64,000 nucleotides of DNA from Dasania marina DSM 21967 (GCF_000373485.1 NZ_KB891585.1:609861-673860), one strand, 5' to 3'; counted from the stretch's first letter, positions 45,565 to 55,530 are shown. Notes: generated from the letters alone by a model not told the origin. Program-made: numbers and translations.

Positions 45565-46548
45565 ATGAAAATAAGCAACCTAGCTGTAACCATTGCCGCA
45601 TTAAGTGGCGTAGCCATTGCAAGCCCTGCATTAGCTGAAAACGATATGACAATATACGGTAAAGCCAACCTCAGCCTTAACCAAGTGGATTTGGAAACCG
45701 GCGATGAAGACCAATGGAATCTCACCAGCAATGCCTCACGCATAGGCATTAAAGGCAGTGTTGCAATCAATGACGACCTGAAAGCTATTTATAAAATGGA
45801 ATACGAAGTCGCCATTGATGATGGTGATGCTGATGGTGACGAATTCAAACAACGCAACATCTACGTAGGCTTACAAGGCTCTTGGGGTACTATCATTGGT
45901 GGTAAGCATGACACCCCAACTAAACTAATAGGCAAGCCGGTAGACCGCTTTAATGATTTACAACTAGGTGATATCAAAACTTTATTAGAAGGCGAAAACC
46001 GCGAGTCTAATATTGTAATTTACAGCTCACCTACATTCGCTGAAAACTTTACCGCTTCTGCGGCCTTTATTCCCGGCGAAGATTCTGATAACTCAGATAA
46101 TGAAACCAATGACGGTTTAGCCGATGCCACCTCTATTGCCTTAAGCTATAAAAGCGACTTGCTATACGCAGCTATCGCTAACGATAGCGAAGTCGATGGC
46201 TGGGACTTAACTCGCCTAGCGGCTGACTTTACCCTCAGCGACGTCGCTAAAGCTGGTATTATTTTTCAAGATGGTGAAGAGTCAGACGGCGATATTGAGC
46301 AAACAGGTTTTATCGTTAGTGGCGAATACGGCATTAAAAAAATCGTATTAAAAGCCCAATACGGCATGAGCACCTATGACTTTGGCAGCTTTGATACGGA
46401 CCTTACTCAAATCACCTTTGGTGCTGACTACAAGCTGAATAAGCAGGTTAAAGTGTATAGCTACTACTCAATGATAGAGACCGATGTAGAAACCGACACC
46501 ACTTATGACGACACGGTTTTATCGGCGGGTATAGAAGTTAAATTCTAG
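45565..46548 (+). CDS. Outer-membrane porin, Gram-negative porin family
   Basis: The 327-residue protein has a cleaved signal peptide (MKISNLAVTIAALSGVAIASPALA), then beta-strand-rich sequence starting MTIYGKANLSLNQV, with SRIGIKGS, YKMEYEV, RNIYVGLQGSWGTIIGGKHDTP and the terminal VLSAGIEVKF ending in Phe, as needed for assembly by BAM. ATG 45565 is preceded by GGAGAG; a longer upstream frame is not coding. It is acidic, with Asp-rich loops. Pore specificity is unknown. A terminator follows. Confidence 0.9.
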   Translation: MKISNLAVTIAALSGVAIASPALAENDMTIYGKANLSLNQVDLETGDEDQWNLTSNASRIGIKGSVAINDDLKAIYKMEYEVAIDDGDADGDEFKQRNIYVGLQGSWGTIIGGKHDTPTKLIGKPVDRFNDLQLGDIKTLLEGENRESNIVIYSSPTFAENFTASAAFIPGEDSDNSDNETNDGLADATSIALSYKSDLLYAAIANDSEVDGWDLTRLAADFTLSDVAKAGIIFQDGEESDGDIEQTGFIVSGEYGIKKIVLKAQYGMSTYDFGSFDTDLTQITFGADYKLNKQVKVYSYYSMIETDVETDTTYDDTVLSAGIEVKF

Positions 46549-46568
46549 ACCTATACCGCACGATGATA

Positions 46569-46593
46569 TAGGGGCGTTTATCGCCCCTTTTTT
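46569..46593 (+). terminator. Porin terminator
   Basis: GGGGCG (46571-46576) pairs with CGCCCC (46582-46587) and is followed by six T on the plus strand. Confidence 0.9.
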
Positions 46594-46622
46594 ATACCCT
46601 CACATTAACCATGGAGCCACCC

Positions 46623-46991
46623 ATGTTCATACGCATATTATTAATCAGTTTAATGGCCGCCACATCTACAGCGGTTTATGCTGAATTTGATGTTGATGAT
46701 GCCGACTCTTTAGACTTTTCTTCTTTTCACAGCAGTAAAAAAGTCGCCAAGCCGCCAGCGAAAAACAAGCCTAAAACAGCAGCCGCTATAGCATTACAGG
46801 CAGAGGGTTTGGTCGTATCCACGCACTACAATCCTGAACACAGCGAGCAAACACTGCATGCGATCGCAGCCCTACATAAGCAATTGGCGCAACGCTGCCC
46901 GCAGGGCTGGTTAAAAGAAAAAGAATGGAGTCAATATATAGCAGCCAGCGATTACCAACTGCACTATCAGTTTAGTTGCCTAACCAATTAA
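46623..46991 (+). CDS. Small secreted protein of unknown function
   Basis: The 122-residue protein has a signal peptide (MFIRILLISLMAATSTAVYA), an acidic then Lys/Pro-rich linker, and a C-terminal domain with two cysteines (CPQGW and a Cys three residues from the end) that could form a disulfide. I chose ATG 46623, preceded by GGAG, over ATG 46611. It lies just after the porin terminator, so it is probably transcribed separately. No family recognised. Confidence 0.6.
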   Translation: MFIRILLISLMAATSTAVYAEFDVDDADSLDFSSFHSSKKVAKPPAKNKPKTAAAIALQAEGLVVSTHYNPEHSEQTLHAIAALHKQLAQRCPQGWLKEKEWSQYIAASDYQLHYQFSCLTN

Positions 46992-46999
46992 GTGCGCGC

Positions 47000-47578
47000 T
47001 CAGGTTAACTCAGGACGTATGCCCTGATAACCGGCATAAAACACTTTGATAGCGGCCATGTCCTGCTCCACATCACCACTGGGGGTAAATAACTTACCCA
47101 GCCCCACCGTTTTATTGGCACCATCGACATAAGCCAACACTATAGGTACGCCAGCACCGTGGGCGATATGATAAAAACCGGTCTTCCATGTGGTTACCTT
47201 ACTACGGGTACCTTCGGGGGTCATAATGACAGCCAAATCATCATGCGCTTGGTAGTGCGCCACCATTTGCTCTACCGTATTACTGGCTAGTCTGCGGTTT
47301 ACCGCTATCCCGCCCAACCAACGCATAAAACCGGCAAAGGGCTTGGGGAACAAGGAGTCTTTGCCCATCCAGTGTAAATCTGCGCGCACCGAAAAAAGCA
47401 CTAGCAACATTAGGATAAAGTCCCAATTGCTAGTATGTGGCGCGGCCACTAACACAAATTTAGGTGTGGCCGGCAACTGCCCTGCTATGCGCCAACCTAT
47501 CAAGCGCAAGATCACTTTAGATAAAACAGTCAATACACTATTAAGTAGCGGCGTACTAAAGATGGTTGAGCGCTTCAT
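47000..47578 (-). CDS. PlsC-family acyltransferase
   Basis: The 192-residue protein has the acyltransferase motif H-x4-D as PHTSNWDFIL (about residues 47-56) and the substrate loop TPEGTRSKV, in the order seen in 1-acylglycerol-3-phosphate acyltransferase-like enzymes. It belongs to the short 'acyltransferase family' clade with HTSNWD, whose lipid substrate is not clear. Convergent with the secreted protein gene. Confidence 0.82.
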   Translation of the reverse strand: MKRSTIFSTPLLNSVLTVLSKVILRLIGWRIAGQLPATPKFVLVAAPHTSNWDFILMLLVLFSVRADLHWMGKDSLFPKPFAGFMRWLGGIAVNRRLASNTVEQMVAHYQAHDDLAVIMTPEGTRSKVTTWKTGFYHIAHGAGVPIVLAYVDGANKTVGLGKLFTPSGDVEQDMAAIKVFYAGYQGIRPELT

Positions 47579-47617
47579 TATGCAAACCTATTAATTAACG
47601 CCACAGCGCTTAGCCCA

Positions 47618-48175
47618 TTATGGCCACTGCTGCACGTAGTCTTCTAGCGCCAATACCGGCAGTGGCTTATAAGCCCTCGCTGGCGTGCCTATATACAAAA
47701 ACCCCACGATCACTTCGTCACTGGCCAGGCCTAGGTGACGCATCACGGTGCCATCAAAAGCATTATCACCGGTGCGCCAAACGCCACCGTAACCCATAGC
47801 CTGAGCCGCCAATAAAATACTGTGGGCAGCGCAGCCCGCCGATAATAACTGCTCAACAGCGGGTACTTTAGGGTCTTCAAGCTGCTTGGCCACTACCACC
47901 ACTAGCAAGGGGGCTCTAAATGGGCTAGTGCGGGCTTTATCTTGCTCGGCCTCGGTACTTGCAGGGTTGCGCTGCAGCAAAGCCTCAACAAAGACCTCTG
48001 CTAACTTACTGCGGGCCTCACCACTAATCGTCAAAAATCGCCAAGGCCGTAATCTGCCATGATCGGGCGCACGCACTGCTGCCTGAAACAGCGTATCTAA
48101 TTCTTCAGCGCTAGGGGCGGGCTCACAAACTCTAGGCGCCGAATTGCGCCCCAACAATAAATCTATCGCATTCAT
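47618..48175 (-). CDS. Nitroreductase family protein (YdjA-like)
   Basis: A 185-residue FMN-dependent oxidoreductase of the nitroreductase fold. It starts MNAIDLLLGRNSAPRV, then AAVRAPDHGRLRPWRF carries typical FMN contacts, and a Gly-rich AMGYGGVWRTG segment follows. Length and motifs match YdjA-type enzymes, whose natural substrate is unknown. I reject the 33-residue upstream extension to 48274 because family members begin at this point. Confidence 0.87.
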   Translation of the reverse strand: MNAIDLLLGRNSAPRVCEPAPSAEELDTLFQAAVRAPDHGRLRPWRFLTISGEARSKLAEVFVEALLQRNPASTEAEQDKARTSPFRAPLLVVVVAKQLEDPKVPAVEQLLSAGCAAHSILLAAQAMGYGGVWRTGDNAFDGTVMRHLGLASDEVIVGFLYIGTPARAYKPLPVLALEDYVQQWP

Positions 48176-48349
48176 AAAAAAATCTCTGTCAACATCTGGA
48201 CGCATAGTAGAGAGATGCTTGCTTTGTATCAAGTTACTCCACATAACTTTACACAAGAGTTTGGTACAAATCACAAATAGTCTCTATAATTCAGTCAGCG
48301 TAATTTTAGCTAGCTTAACAATAAAAATAGGGAGTAGCCTCGGGCGCAC

Positions 48350-49597
48350 GTGAAAAAAACCATCAGCAAACCTGGCCGTACGGTTAGTAGCAATGTTAAA
48401 CGCCCCATTCCTGTTGCCGGCTTAAAGATAGGCATGTACGTGGCTGAGCTGGACAGGCCCTGGTTGGAAACGCCTTTTTTATTACAGGGCTTTCGCATAG
48501 AGTCACTAGAAGATATCGATACACTGGCAGGCTATTGTGACTATGTGTATGTAGAAGAGCCTGAACAGCAGTGGCTAAAAGGCGAACAGCGCACCCTTTT
48601 AGAACAACCCACCGCCAGAAAAATTTACCCACAAAACGCCCTCAACAAGCAATCGTTTGCGGTTGCTGGTGCCACCCATAAAAACGCGAGACAACTGACG
48701 CGCTCCTTTATGGATGATGTACGCCTAGGCCGCGGCATTAATATTCAAGATGTCAAAACCACCGTATCTGAATGCGTAAAAAGCATTATGCACAATCCCG
48801 ATGCGTTACTGTGGATGGGCAAGATTCGCCAAAAAGATGAATATACCGCCGAGCACTCCTTAAATGTAGGCTTTTTAGCCATGACCTTTGGCAGACACTT
48901 AGGCGCCAGCGAAGAAGAGCTTAACGTCTTAGGCCTGTGCGGCATTCTTCACGACGTAGGCAAAATGAAAACGCCTTTAGAGGTCTTAAATAAAGAGGGC
49001 CGACTGACTGCGGAAGAATTTCAGATTATGAAAAGCCACCCAGTCGATGGCCGCGATATTTTATTGAATCATAAAGATGTGCATCACAGTGCTGTCGATG
49101 TTTGCTATAGCCACCATGAAGCCTTGGATGGCAGCGGCTACCCGCGCGGCTTACAATCCAGCAACATTTCTGAAATTACTCGTATAGTCACTATATGCGA
49201 TGTCTACGATGCCATTACCAGTGAGCGCGTGTATAAAACTGGCCAGTCCTCATTGGAAGCTTTAAAAGTACTGTATCAAAACCGTGAAACCAAATTTGAT
49301 AACCGCTTAGTCACCGAATTCATTGAGTGCATAGGCCTGTATCCACCAGGCAGTATCGTAGAGCTTAAAAATGGCGAAGTCGGTATAGTGATTAGCACCA
49401 ACTATCGCCATCGCCATCTACCCAAAGCATTGCTAGTGCGCGACAGTAATAAAATGCCCACCAAAGAAACCGTCGTTAATTTAGAGAAAAAAGCGGGTTC
49501 TGAAAATAATCTCTATGTTATTAATACGGTATTGGCCAACGGCTCGCACGGCATACGTATAGAAAAGTACATTAAACGAGGCTTAACCATAGAGTAG
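48350..49597 (+). CDS. HD-GYP cyclic di-GMP phosphodiesterase (DUF3391 + HD-GYP)
   Basis: The 415-residue protein has an N-terminal DUF3391 domain (VAGLKIGMYVAELDRPWLET, about residues 23-42) and an HD-GYP domain with HSLNVGFLAM, the metal dyad HDVGKMKTP and the HHEALDGSGYPRGL signature, so it should degrade cyclic di-GMP. There is no membrane segment. The start is GTG 48350. It is convergent with a PilZ gene nine bases away, so a cyclic di-GMP enzyme and receptor are neighbours. Confidence 0.92.
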   Translation: MKKTISKPGRTVSSNVKRPIPVAGLKIGMYVAELDRPWLETPFLLQGFRIESLEDIDTLAGYCDYVYVEEPEQQWLKGEQRTLLEQPTARKIYPQNALNKQSFAVAGATHKNARQLTRSFMDDVRLGRGINIQDVKTTVSECVKSIMHNPDALLWMGKIRQKDEYTAEHSLNVGFLAMTFGRHLGASEEELNVLGLCGILHDVGKMKTPLEVLNKEGRLTAEEFQIMKSHPVDGRDILLNHKDVHHSAVDVCYSHHEALDGSGYPRGLQSSNISEITRIVTICDVYDAITSERVYKTGQSSLEALKVLYQNRETKFDNRLVTEFIECIGLYPPGSIVELKNGEVGIVISTNYRHRHLPKALLVRDSNKMPTKETVVNLEKKAGSENNLYVINTVLANGSHGIRIEKYIKRGLTIE

Positions 49598-49606
49598 GCC
49601 TTAGCC

Positions 49607-50062
49607 TCAGTTTAGGCTTGGGTTTGAGCTTGGGCTTTCACCCAAAAAATCAGCAGCGTATTTTTGTATCCACTCCGCTGCGGCCTCATTACCATCCAGC
49701 AACCTACCCTCGCGTTCGTAAATCATATTTTTGTACACGTCTATTTGGCACACCTGCTGCACCATACGTGAGCGAAATGATTCCTGCTGATTCAAAAAAC
49801 ACACACCCACTTCGTAGCCACTACTTTGAGGCTTACACCACACCACCTTACCTAAACCGTGGTACTGCGGCGACACGGTGGTGATATCAACGCAAACCTG
49901 ACAACCTACAGCTAGGTAATGACCAATGTCACAGGCTATACCGCCCTGGCTGACATCGACCATTTCACCGCTAACACAGGCTGTCGTTGGCATACCGCTA
50001 ACGTCAAAGTCTACTGAGATTTGGATGGGTACATCTGCAGGGTGGCGCATATATTTACGCAT
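49607..50062 (-). CDS. PilZ-domain protein
   Basis: The 151-residue protein shows the cyclic di-GMP-binding pattern: MRKYMRHPADVPI (RxxxR at residues 2-6) and DVSQGGIACD (D/N-x-S-x-x-G, about residues 39-44). I place the start at ATG 50062 because GGAGG lies just before it; a longer frame would add a hydrophobic 20-residue stretch with no ribosome binding site. The C-terminal ~40 residues are not part of PilZ. Confidence 0.85.
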   Translation of the reverse strand: MRKYMRHPADVPIQISVDFDVSGMPTTACVSGEMVDVSQGGIACDIGHYLAVGCQVCVDITTVSPQYHGLGKVVWCKPQSSGYEVGVCFLNQQESFRSRMVQQVCQIDVYKNMIYEREGRLLDGNEAAAEWIQKYAADFLGESPSSNPSLN

Positions 50063-50131
50063 ACTACCTCCAACAGCTAATAACAGAAGGGCTGTTGCTA
50101 TAAGTGTAGTGCGCTTATCCATAGGGTAAAG

Positions 50132-50166
50132 AAAATGCCGCTAATAGCGAGGCTATGCGGCATTTT
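50132..50166 (-). terminator. Terminator of the fabY gene
   Basis: AAAATGCCGC (50132-50141) pairs with GCGGCATTTT (50157-50166), with a further ATAGC/GCTAT inside. The minus-strand tail is TTTTC, a short T tract. Confidence 0.7.
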
Positions 50167-50197
50167 GGCTGTTGACGATGCGGCTATCAGGCTGACC

Positions 50198-52060
50198 TTA
50201 GAGCATATCCTTATAAGGAGAATCTATATCCAAGTTTACCTGAGCACCAAAACCCGGCACGCCTATGCCGTGGCTATCCATGCTCAAGTCCTTACCACCT
50301 AATACATTGTTATCAAACTTATATATCAGCTCAGCGCCACCACTAGTAGCCAGCGCATCATAGGCCGCCGATTGTGCTTTAACCGCCTCGTTGCTGCTTA
50401 AATATTGTTGATAAATCTTATCACCGTATTTTTTAGCTAGCATTTTGTGGGCGATGTGCGGCGCCAATATCGGTGCGGAAGCATTGTTGCCACCAAAGCC
50501 TTTAGAGTTAAGCACCGCCACATCCATACCCTCAACGCCCACCTCTCGGTGCTGGGTACTAAACGCCAGGTTGCTACAGTGTACGTCCTCGGCAATAGTG
50601 TCGATGGTGTTAATACCGGGAATGATACCCTTATTCCACACGCCCAAGCTATTAACCAGCTGATCACCTGAAGACACACCTAAAGAGTGCCCTATATAGG
50701 ACTTAATCGCCGCGACTGGCCACTGGTTAATGCCAAATTGCTTGGCCACTTCATTCAAAATATGGGATTCAGTAACCCGGTTTTGCGGCGTGCTGCTGCC
50801 ATGGGCATGTATATACGAGCGCTGCTGTACCGCCTGCTCACCCAAGATAGCCTTGGCCACCGCCATAGACTTCGCCACCGTGAGATAATTGCCTACACCC
50901 GGCGATGAGATAGATTTTTTATAGCCATCGGCATTGATAAATACATCGGTGACTGCGCCATACACGGTAGCGCCCAACTCCATCGCCAAGGCATCATCAA
51001 ATAACACTACAAACTGGGCGGATTCGGCGATAGTAAAGCCGCAGTTATGGCCAAAGGGCCTGACTGCCCGGCGGTTATCGGGAGTATCGCTGCCATCCAG
51101 CGCCATCAGTTCAGCATCTGTGGCCAAGGCCCCCATAGCAGCATAACCCGCCACCACATCAGGGTTAATCGGTGCTTCGCTACCGCCTACTATCACCACT
51201 CGTGAGCGGCCCTCACGTATTTCATTCACGCCCTGACGCAGGTTATATAAAAAGCTGGCGCAAGCGCCTAGAGTGGCACCGGTAGTACCCGTACTCCCTA
51301 TCACATAGGCATTAATAAAATCGGCAGGCATTTCGGCAAAGCCCAAGGCACAGTTTTTAGAGGTGACGCGGCGGCCATCAAAACGTGAACCTATCATACC
51401 GCCAAGGCCATCTGCATCGGATTGCCCCATAGAGCTACCGGCAAACACACTAATTTGATCGGCAGCCACATGATCACGCACTAGATCCCAATCGATACCC
51501 AGATTACCCAAGGCATCAGAAGCACCAAATACTGTCATTTGCAGGCCGCGGGGGTGGCTGCGCGAAGGGTATAGCTTACCCGGTTCAAAACCACTGGGTA
51601 ACTGCCCCGCCGAGCTCACTGCCGTCGCTCTAGGGTCGGGCACTAACATTTCAGTGGCTTGGTGTATCTCTACCTTAACCGTAGCACCGGCTAAATCAGT
51701 CACGACCCAGCCTGCAGGCAGGGTATCGGGTAGGTTGCGTCTTTTAGTTTCAAACGTCAGTGGCGTTGCGGCATCAACATCCATAGCCATGCGCTTGTTA
51801 AACACTACCGCGTCGGGGTTAAACCAGGCATCTTCTATACGCCTAACTAAGCTATGATCCAGTATGTGCTGACGTTGAGCCTCACTTAGATCCTCACCTG
51901 ATGAGCTTATATTCATCAACGCAGCGAGGTTTTGGTAGGTATGCTGCGCCTCAGCTTGGGATAGGCTATCGATAATCATACGGCGATAACCATGATGGCC
52001 CGAGCTGCGCCCGGCAGAATTAACGCCACCAAAGCCCACAATAAGAGGAATGCTTGTCAT
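50198..52060 (-). CDS. fabY: Beta-ketoacyl-ACP synthase, FabY type
   Basis: The 620-residue condensing enzyme shows a catalytic Cys in TLGACASFLYN, His in YIHAHGSSTPQNR and a second His in YIGHSLGVSSG. Its length and N terminus (LIVGFGGVNSAGRSSGHHGYRR) match P. aeruginosa FabY, which starts fatty acid synthesis by joining acetyl-CoA and malonyl-ACP, rather than the ~410-residue FabB/FabF. I place the start at ATG 52060; an upstream extension of 29 residues is not typical. Initiation function is from the family, not visible in sequence. Confidence 0.85.
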   Translation of the reverse strand: MTSIPLIVGFGGVNSAGRSSGHHGYRRMIIDSLSQAEAQHTYQNLAALMNISSSGEDLSEAQRQHILDHSLVRRIEDAWFNPDAVVFNKRMAMDVDAATPLTFETKRRNLPDTLPAGWVVTDLAGATVKVEIHQATEMLVPDPRATAVSSAGQLPSGFEPGKLYPSRSHPRGLQMTVFGASDALGNLGIDWDLVRDHVAADQISVFAGSSMGQSDADGLGGMIGSRFDGRRVTSKNCALGFAEMPADFINAYVIGSTGTTGATLGACASFLYNLRQGVNEIREGRSRVVIVGGSEAPINPDVVAGYAAMGALATDAELMALDGSDTPDNRRAVRPFGHNCGFTIAESAQFVVLFDDALAMELGATVYGAVTDVFINADGYKKSISSPGVGNYLTVAKSMAVAKAILGEQAVQQRSYIHAHGSSTPQNRVTESHILNEVAKQFGINQWPVAAIKSYIGHSLGVSSGDQLVNSLGVWNKGIIPGINTIDTIAEDVHCSNLAFSTQHREVGVEGMDVAVLNSKGFGGNNASAPILAPHIAHKMLAKKYGDKIYQQYLSSNEAVKAQSAAYDALATSGGAELIYKFDNNVLGGKDLSMDSHGIGVPGFGAQVNLDIDSPYKDML

Positions 52061-52215
52061 AATACCTACGCCTAATTGTCCAAATATCGATAAATCACAG
52101 AAAACGTGACCAATCGTCATAATTAACGGCCATTGTAGACCCAGCACCGACTTTAAAACATAAGTAAAAAGACATAAAATAGTTCTTTTTTGCCAAATGT
52201 CATCGTGAGACCTGC

Positions 52216-53205
52216 ATGTACACCGTCAGCTTTATTGCTCTGCCCCAATGCCTAGCCTCTAGCATTAGCCTGCCTTTAGAAATGCTGCATGCTGCTGACC
52301 ACTTTCACCGTAGTCACAACCGCAGCCGCCAATCCCTGCAAATCAATATCGTCAGCACCGGAGCCGACAGCATAGCCACCGCAGGTGGCCTACAACTACT
52401 GGCCACCTGTAAGCTAAAAGATGTTAAGCACAGCGATTTAATTATTCTGCCCTCACTGTGGCGTAACCCTCTAAAAATTCTGCGTAAGCAGCCGCAACTG
52501 CTTAGCTGGCTGCAACAAATGGCAGCCCAGGATGCCACCATCTGCGCCGTGGGCACTAGCAGCTGCCTACTGGCTGAGGCCGGTCTGCTGGATGGCAAGC
52601 CCGCCACCACCCACTGGTACTTCTGCGAGCAGTTTCAACGGCAATACCCCAAGGTTGATTTAAAGCGGCGCTATTTAATCACCCAAGCTGACAACCTTTA
52701 TTGCGCGGGCAGTGTTAACTCGGTAGCGGATTTAATTGTGCATCTAATAGAGCGACACTTCGGCCCCGAGATTGCGCATTTAGTAGAAGGACAGTTTTCG
52801 CCGGAAATACGCCGATCCTTTTCCAGCCACGCCTATGATGAATACGCCAGTAACCTGCACCAGGACGAGCTCATTATTCAAGCGCAAGAGTGGCTGCAAC
52901 ATCACGCCTTAGAAGACATTAGCATTAGCGATCTCGCCGCCTCCCTAGGGCTGGGCATGCGCACGTTTAATCGCCGCTTTAAACAAGCAACTGCCGCCAC
53001 CGCTTCGGACTACCTGCAAAGCCTTAGAGTGAATACCGCCAAAGAGCTATTACGCACCAGCAATTTAAGTATTGCCGAAGTTGCCGAGCAATCGGGCTAT
53101 CACGATAGCAGCTACTTTTGCTCGCGCTTTAAAAAGCTCACGGGGCAAACGCCATTGGCCTATAGGAAAAGTGTTAGAGGTAAGCTGTTTAAAGTTAGCG
53201 TCTAA
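52216..53205 (+). CDS. GlxA-family AraC-type regulator
   Basis: The 329-residue protein has an N-terminal DJ-1/PfpI-like domain (about 1-190; VGTSSCLLAEAGLLDGKPATTHW) and a C-terminal AraC/XylS DNA-binding domain with two helix-turn-helix units (ISDLAASLGLGMRTFNRRFK and IAEVAEQSGYHDSSYFCSRF). Members often regulate amino acid, quaternary amine or arginine use. It is divergent from fabY and 97 bases before a solute-binding protein gene, so one of these may be a target (inference). Confidence 0.88.
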   Translation: MYTVSFIALPQCLASSISLPLEMLHAADHFHRSHNRSRQSLQINIVSTGADSIATAGGLQLLATCKLKDVKHSDLIILPSLWRNPLKILRKQPQLLSWLQQMAAQDATICAVGTSSCLLAEAGLLDGKPATTHWYFCEQFQRQYPKVDLKRRYLITQADNLYCAGSVNSVADLIVHLIERHFGPEIAHLVEGQFSPEIRRSFSSHAYDEYASNLHQDELIIQAQEWLQHHALEDISISDLAASLGLGMRTFNRRFKQATAATASDYLQSLRVNTAKELLRTSNLSIAEVAEQSGYHDSSYFCSRFKKLTGQTPLAYRKSVRGKLFKVSV

Positions 53206-53302
53206 ACTCCGTGCTTTATAAACTTCGTTTACTGACTATACTTAGCCAGCACTACAATGGTATTTGCCTATGCAAACAACTAATAAAAAAGCGGTCTTTT
53301 AA

Positions 53303-54277
53303 ATGACTAACGTTTTCTTGCTTCGCTGCTTGATGCTCTTACTCTTATCAACTGGGCCCACATTTTCCCAAGACACTACACCTGCCCCCTCAACTGACAT
53401 CAACATAGCCTTTGACTTATGGCCAGGGTACTACCCTCTGATAATTGCTGAGCAACAAGGCTACTTCAAAAAATATCAGCTCAATGTTAAATCCACTTAC
53501 TTTGACCGGGTCAGTAAGCTACAAACTCGCTTTGTCGACAAACAATTTGATGCGGTATGCATAGCACTGGGTGATATATTTTCTTTACTAGAACAATTAC
53601 CCAACGCTCGTATTATTTTAATTGCCGATTTATCCGCTGGCGGTGATGCCTTACTATCGCTGTCACCACTGCCAAAAAACCTTAACAACTTACGCATAGG
53701 CATTAACGTCAATGGTTTTGGTGAGCTGTTTATTACTGAGTTCCTTAAGGATTACGATCACAATATAGAAGATGTAACCCTAGTTAATATAGATGCATCG
53801 GAAACAACCCAGCTACTGCTAAGCCGGCAGGTAGATATAGTACATAGCTGGGAACCCTTTGTTACCGAGGCCATCAGCGCTGGCGCAAAAATCTTATACA
53901 CCAGCCGCCAGGCCCCCGGCTTATTACCTGACGTCGTGGCCTTTCACGGAGACTTTTTAGCGCTACATCCTCAGGCTGCCAAAAACTTTACTAAGGCTTG
54001 GTTTGAAGCTGTAGAGTGGTGGCTTAACAACCCTGCAGCCGGCAATAAGATTATTGAAAAAACGCTAACACTCAACAAACCTGTAGACTTAAAAGGCATC
54101 AAACTGATGTCTTATGAAGACAATCTAGATTCCTTTAACAATCCTCGTTCAGCCCGTTCACTAGACAGAGTATTAAACCGCTATATCGAGTTTTTTTCTC
54201 ATAAAAATATCATTAGCAAAGAATTGAACGCCACAGAAATCATTAACGCTAATTTCTTAAGCGCCCCCTCTAAGTAA
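53303..54277 (+). CDS. ABC-type substrate-binding protein, NMT1/SsuA-like
   Basis: The 324-residue protein has a signal peptide (about residues 1-22), then the family start IAFDLWPGYYPLIIAEQQGYF, and later WEPFVTEA and LPDVVAFHGDFL. The family binds pyrimidine precursors, sulfonates, taurine or nitrate for ABC uptake. No permease or ATPase gene is next to it, so it is an orphan receptor here and its ligand is unknown. Some relatives feed GGDEF/two-component sensors. Confidence 0.82.
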   Translation: MTNVFLLRCLMLLLLSTGPTFSQDTTPAPSTDINIAFDLWPGYYPLIIAEQQGYFKKYQLNVKSTYFDRVSKLQTRFVDKQFDAVCIALGDIFSLLEQLPNARIILIADLSAGGDALLSLSPLPKNLNNLRIGINVNGFGELFITEFLKDYDHNIEDVTLVNIDASETTQLLLSRQVDIVHSWEPFVTEAISAGAKILYTSRQAPGLLPDVVAFHGDFLALHPQAAKNFTKAWFEAVEWWLNNPAAGNKIIEKTLTLNKPVDLKGIKLMSYEDNLDSFNNPRSARSLDRVLNRYIEFFSHKNIISKELNATEIINANFLSAPSK

Positions 54278-54293
54278 ATAAAAAACCACCGAT

Positions 54294-54352
54294 AGGTCTC
54301 ACCCATAAAAAAGCCGCGCCATGATTACTCATGGCGCGGCAACGTGAGACCT
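54294..54352 (-). terminator. Terminator nested in a second inverted repeat
   Basis: A 12-bp stem (GCCGCGCCATGA 54313-54324 with TCATGGCGCGGC 54329-54340) followed by T on the minus strand terminates the truncated TonB receptor gene. It is enclosed in a further 9-base inverted repeat AGGTCTCAC (54294-54302) / GTGAGACCT (54344-54352). Confidence 0.85.
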
Positions 54353-54363
54353 AACACATCACA

Positions 54364-55530
54364 TTAAAATTTGTAGCTAGCCTCTACACCATAAAACCTA
54401 GGCATATTCGGCATACGGGCCACACCTGCCGCGCCATAAAAATCTTCAGTAGCTACCCGTTCGTCAGTGGCATTCTCAACAAACAGAGTTACACCATAGT
54501 TTTCTGTTTGTATGCCGGCACGAATATTCATAAAATCAGAGGTGTCTGAAGTAATAACATTATCCAATTCCCAAGCCAGCGGGCCTTTGCGAATTAAATC
54601 TACACGTACCACCGCGTCCATCATATCGCTTACAGCCGTAGTATATTCTACGCCAGCATTGATATTGTATTTATGTACGCCGGGAACTTTGTTACCGTCT
54701 ATATCACCGTAATCTTCCGTGGCGGTAAATTTATCAATTTTTGAATCCGCATAACCATAACCTAGGTTAAAGCGTAAACCCTCCATAGGCTGAATAACCG
54801 CTTCCAGCTCAACACCTTGTGAGGTGCTTTCGTCTATACCTAAGTTTTCCAAAGTGAAGGTATCTAAATTAAGTCGGGTAAACTGGGTGTTTTCTATGTC
54901 TATATGGAACACAGCACCACTTAAGGTCATTGCGCCGCCCCACAATACCGATTTAAAACCTAGCTCCACATTTTCTGATACTTCTTTATCGAAGGTTCTA
55001 ATAATAGTGGGATCGTATTCGTTAAAACCACCACTACGAAAACCTTTAGACGCGGAGAAATAGGTCATCATATCTTCGCTCCAGTTATAGGTAATCTGTA
55101 ACTTAGGCTGTGTTTCGCTAAAGGTTTCTGAGGCCTTAGATACGTCCTTTTGACGCTCATCAAAAGATTCACGCTTATCTTCGTCGTAACGTAAGGCGAA
55201 AGCGATAGATAACTCATCATTGACATCATAATCAGCCTGACCAAAGACCGCCCATGAATCACTGGTGTTTTCATCCACTACGGAGTAAGCGTATTCAGTA
55301 CCAAAGTCAGCATCAAAATCAAAAGCACTAACCGCCATATCATATTCAGCTCTAGGTATAGTAAAGCTGCTTCTGTCTCTTTCAACGGTGCCTACCCAAT
55401 CTGAAAACCAAGTAAACTCAGAGTTAATTTTACGGTGTTGGTAATACGCGCCCACCTGCCACTCTAGTACCTCACTATCACCGGTAATGCGGAATTCAGC
55501 GGAACAACCTAATAGCGCCGTCAGTAACAT
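54364..55530 (-). pseudogene. TonB-dependent receptor, C-terminal half only
   Basis: The 388-codon frame encodes beta-barrel sequence typical of TonB-dependent receptors: FGQADYDVNDELSIAFALRYDEDKR, SASKGFRSGGFNEY, LEAVIQP, and a terminal YGVEASYKF ending in Phe. A full receptor has about 700 residues; the signal peptide, TonB box and plug domain are missing and the barrel starts in its middle (AEFRITGDSE..., from about residue 11). Upstream of the ATG the frame has stops (TAG, TGA). The 5' half seems to have been deleted, so the protein is very unlikely to work. Confidence 0.8.

Noticed and set aside
50062-50122. Membrane-anchored start for the PilZ protein
   Set aside because: The upstream 20 residues are hydrophobic but have no ribosome binding site, while GGAGG lies directly before the inner ATG.
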